Source of the DNA: DASQVO01 sp035640715
GTDB lineage: Bacteria; Actinomycetota; Actinomycetes; Streptosporangiales; Streptosporangiaceae
Direction of reading: 5' to 3'
NCBI GenBank assembly: GCA_035640715.1
Contig: DASQVO010000336.1
Location: 1 to 15,180 of the forward strand
Length of the DNA: 15,180 nt
A program made the translations under genes and the position numbers. A model generated the notes under the pieces. It saw only the letters and a list, made by a program, of their open reading frames with translations. It ran no database searches and was not told the DNA's origin. Positions within the stretch are counted from its first letter, which is position 1. Each line of letters starts with the position of its first letter. Below, one piece after another: positions 13,412 to 15,180 of this stretch.

Positions 13412-14185
13412 TTGACGACCAAACCCTCCACAGCCGGACAGGTGACGACCAGTGTCCCCACGGCGGCTCCCGACGAGGTTCCGGAGCGGCTGGTCGCCCT
13501 GGCCTGCCGGGTGCTCGCCCACTGTGGCCTTGCCGAGGACATTCTCGGCCACGTCAGCGTCCGGAGCGGACCCGGTGCACTGTACGTCCGCAGCCGGGGC
13601 CCGAACGAGCGCGGCCTGCTGTTCACCGATCCGGCCGATGTCCAGCTAGTGGATATGGACGGCGACGGCCCGCTGCCGGACGGGTACCAGGTGCCCAACG
13701 AGCTGCCAATCCACCGGGAGGTGCTGCGTTCCCGGCCGGATGTGCAGGCGGTCGTACACGTGCACCCGGCGGCCGTTGTCGCCGCCGACCTCGCCGGGCT
13801 GACCCTGGGCCCGATCGTCGGCGCGTACAACATCCCGGCGATGCGGATGGCACACGACGGCATTCCGGTGTACCCGCGCGGTGTGCTGATCAACCGCGCC
13901 GAGCTGGGCCGTCAGGTCGCTGACACGCTAGGCACTCAACCGGTGTGCATTCTGCGGGGACACGGCATCGTCAGCACGGGCGTCTCGGTGCAGCAGGCGG
14001 TGGTGCGCGCACTGAACATCACGGCACTAGCCCGAATCACGCTGTGGGCGAGCCAGCACGGCACACCGCCGGCCCTGCCCGAGGCGGACATCGCGGAGCT
14101 GCCCGACCTGGGCGCGACGTTCAACGACGAGTTGGTCTGGCGCAGCCAGGTCGCCCGGCTGGCATATCAAGGGCTGGCCGTCTGA
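13412..14185 (+). CDS. Class II aldolase/adducin-family protein
   Basis: The 257-residue protein has the fold of L-fuculose-phosphate and L-ribulose-phosphate aldolase/epimerases, zinc enzymes that cleave or rearrange hydroxy-acyl substrates. The zinc ligands His116 and His118 (VHVHP) and His184 (RGHG) are present, as is a candidate catalytic Glu97 in PNELPIH. The usual phosphate-site GNxS appears as GHVS at 46-49, so the substrate may not be a sugar phosphate. The start is TTG at 13412 with AGGAAAGAGAG about six bases before it; no better start exists nearby. It appears intact although its upstream transporter partner is truncated. The nearest gene downstream is a transposase pseudogene 10 bases away on the opposite strand. 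The specific reaction is unknown. Confidence 0.88.
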   Translation: MTTKPSTAGQVTTSVPTAAPDEVPERLVALACRVLAHCGLAEDILGHVSVRSGPGALYVRSRGPNERGLLFTDPADVQLVDMDGDGPLPDGYQVPNELPIHREVLRSRPDVQAVVHVHPAAVVAADLAGLTLGPIVGAYNIPAMRMAHDGIPVYPRGVLINRAELGRQVADTLGTQPVCILRGHGIVSTGVSVQQAVVRALNITALARITLWASQHGTPPALPEADIAELPDLGATFNDELVWRSQVARLAYQGLAV

Positions 14186-14195
14186 CGACCGCCGA

Positions 14196-14969
14196 TCAGG
14201 GAAGCGACGCCGGACGTGTCGGGGGCGGCCAGTAGTGCAGCTGATACTCGCTCAGGACGGTCCGCAGGTGTCGCTCGCCGAGGATCAGCATGCGGTCCAG
14301 GAGTTCCCGGCGCAGGGTGCCGATAAGGCGCTCGCAAGTCGCGTTCATTCGGGGAGCCTGGACTGCGCTGCGCAGGATCCTGGCGCCGACGGCCTGGAAG
14401 ATGGCGTCGAACGAGGTGGTGAAGTTCGATCCGCGGTCGCGAATCAGGAACTTGAGGTCCTCGAACCGCTCGTCGAGGGCAAGGGCGAGATTGCGGGCCT
14501 GCTGCACAGTCCACTCGCCAGTGGGGTGTGCGGGCGGCACAAGACCGTTGACGGCGCCACGGCAATGCCAAGCCCGGCGAGCTCGCCATGACTCGTTCTC
14601 CCGGGCCAGCCGCAGCACCACCGACCGGACATCACGGCGCACCGGCGGCCGGCCCGAACGGCCGCGCCGCGACCGGCGCGCCCGACGGCGGCGGACGATG
14701 TCACGGTGCCAGCGCAGGACCGTGGCCGGGGTGACGATCAGCCGCATCCCGGCGAGGCGGTCGATGGGCAGCGTCCCGGCAAGCAGGGCCAGCCACGCCC
14801 GGTCAGGCTATGTCAGCCTCGCAGGGGCGCGGGGCCGCTCGCGCAGGGCGACAGCGAGCTGATGGCGCAGCATCAGGATCTCGGCGTCCTTCCACCACTC
14901 CTCCCGGCGCGACCACCTGAGCAGCGACATGGCACTGGATACGGTCAGGAAGATCAGCTTCAAGCCCAC
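14196..14969 (-). pseudogene. Integrase-core transposase pseudogene (amber codon, two internal deletions, truncated end)
   Basis: The minus strand begins VGLKLIFL at 14969 and continues through KDAEILMLRHQLAVALRERP, a typical N-terminus, then meets a TAG at 14808-14810. The same frame continues beyond it as PDRAWLALLAGTLPIDRLAGM, so TAG replaces a Trp codon (LTWPD expected). Further on, ENESW is followed in another frame by GELAGLGIAVAPSTV, meaning the GYRRIH segment is lost. After PSTV the sequence jumps to HPTGEWTVQQARNL, losing about 65 residues that include the first catalytic Asp. The second Asp (IRDRGSNF) and the Glu (NATCERLIG) remain. The end stops at EYQLHY instead of continuing NGRRPHR. 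Clearly dead. Confidence 0.88.
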
Positions 14970-15088
14970 AAGCCGAAGATCATCGCACGTCCGGACGGGC
15001 CAAGACCGGCTCGCCCGGCACTGGACGCGGGACCGCGCTCTGCGTTTCCCCTCGTAGCGTGGACACATCGCCTTAAGGGAGGCAGGCG

Positions 15089-15180
15089 ATGGCAGAGACA
15101 CGCAGGAAGTTTGACCAGGACTTCAGGGAGGGCGCGGTCCGGCTGGTCCGGGAGACCGGCAAGCCGATCGCGCGGGTAGC
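15089..15180 (+). CDS. IS3-family transposase OrfA, N-terminal part (runs off the window)
   Basis: ATG at 15089 is preceded by a strong AAGGGAGG ribosome site six to seven bases upstream. The 30 codons visible include KFDQDFREGAVRLVRETGKP, the standard beginning of IS3-type OrfA proteins with a helix-turn-helix that binds the element's ends. The rest, including orfB with the DDE domain, lies beyond the window. The left terminal repeat should fall within about 15000-15060 but I could not define it. The element is on the opposite strand to the transposase pseudogene just before it. Confidence 0.8.
   Translation, partial: MAETRRKFDQDFREGAVRLVRETGKPIARV

Noticed and set aside
1..15180. CRISPR arrays, tRNA or rRNA genes, phage or defence genes
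   Set aside because: No regularly spaced repeats, cloverleaf-like or rRNA-like sequences, or phage/defence motifs were seen on either strand.

Overview
The window is high-GC DNA with frequent GTG and TTG starts, tightly overlapping genes and several degraded insertion sequences of types common in actinobacteria. An actinomycete is the likely host, perhaps of the Pseudonocardiales/Streptomyces type. This assignment is inference, since no rRNA or other marker gene is present.

Layout. Positions 213-9426 hold nine genes, all on the minus strand and transcribed right to left: a CoxG-like protein, an aldehyde dehydrogenase, a zinc alcohol dehydrogenase, an MBL-fold hydrolase, an SDR-fold protein, a molybdenum hydroxylase large subunit, a crotonase-family protein, then the hydroxylase FAD subunit and its [2Fe-2S] subunit. 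Six of the eight junctions are 4-base stop/start overlaps and the other two gaps are 10 and 12 bases, so this is very probably one operon. To its right, also on the minus strand, lie an acyl-CoA synthetase (9528-11081) and a TetR-family regulator (11186-11794).

Regulation. An 18-bp near-palindrome occurs twice: at 9430-9447 next to the first gene of the operon, and at 11124-11141 upstream of the synthetase. The two copies match at 17 of 18 positions when one is reverse-complemented. The simplest reading is that the TetR protein controls both units. The combination of an alcohol/aldehyde oxidation pair, an acyl-CoA synthetase, a crotonase, a possible lactonase and a CoxL-type (but not CO-oxidising) hydroxylase suggests a catabolic route. 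It would run through an alcohol, aldehyde, acid and CoA thioester, with a hydroxylation step. The substrate cannot be read from the sequence.

Two pathway proteins look catalytically altered. The SDR has none of the Asn/Ser/Tyr/Lys catalytic residues. The crotonase lacks both glutamates of enoyl-CoA hydratase but has an Asp at the position used by other crotonase-fold enzymes.

The right-hand part (about 12.0-15.18 kb) is mobile-element debris around two plus-strand genes. It contains a 5'-truncated, frameshifted transposase; two short N-terminal transposase fragments in the opposite orientation; the C-terminal end of an MFS transporter cut off at its 5' side; and an intact class II aldolase/adducin-family gene. 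It ends with a second transposase pseudogene carrying an amber codon and two deletions, and the start of an IS3-type orfA running off the window. Positions 1-212 and 11795-12061 contain no gene I can support.
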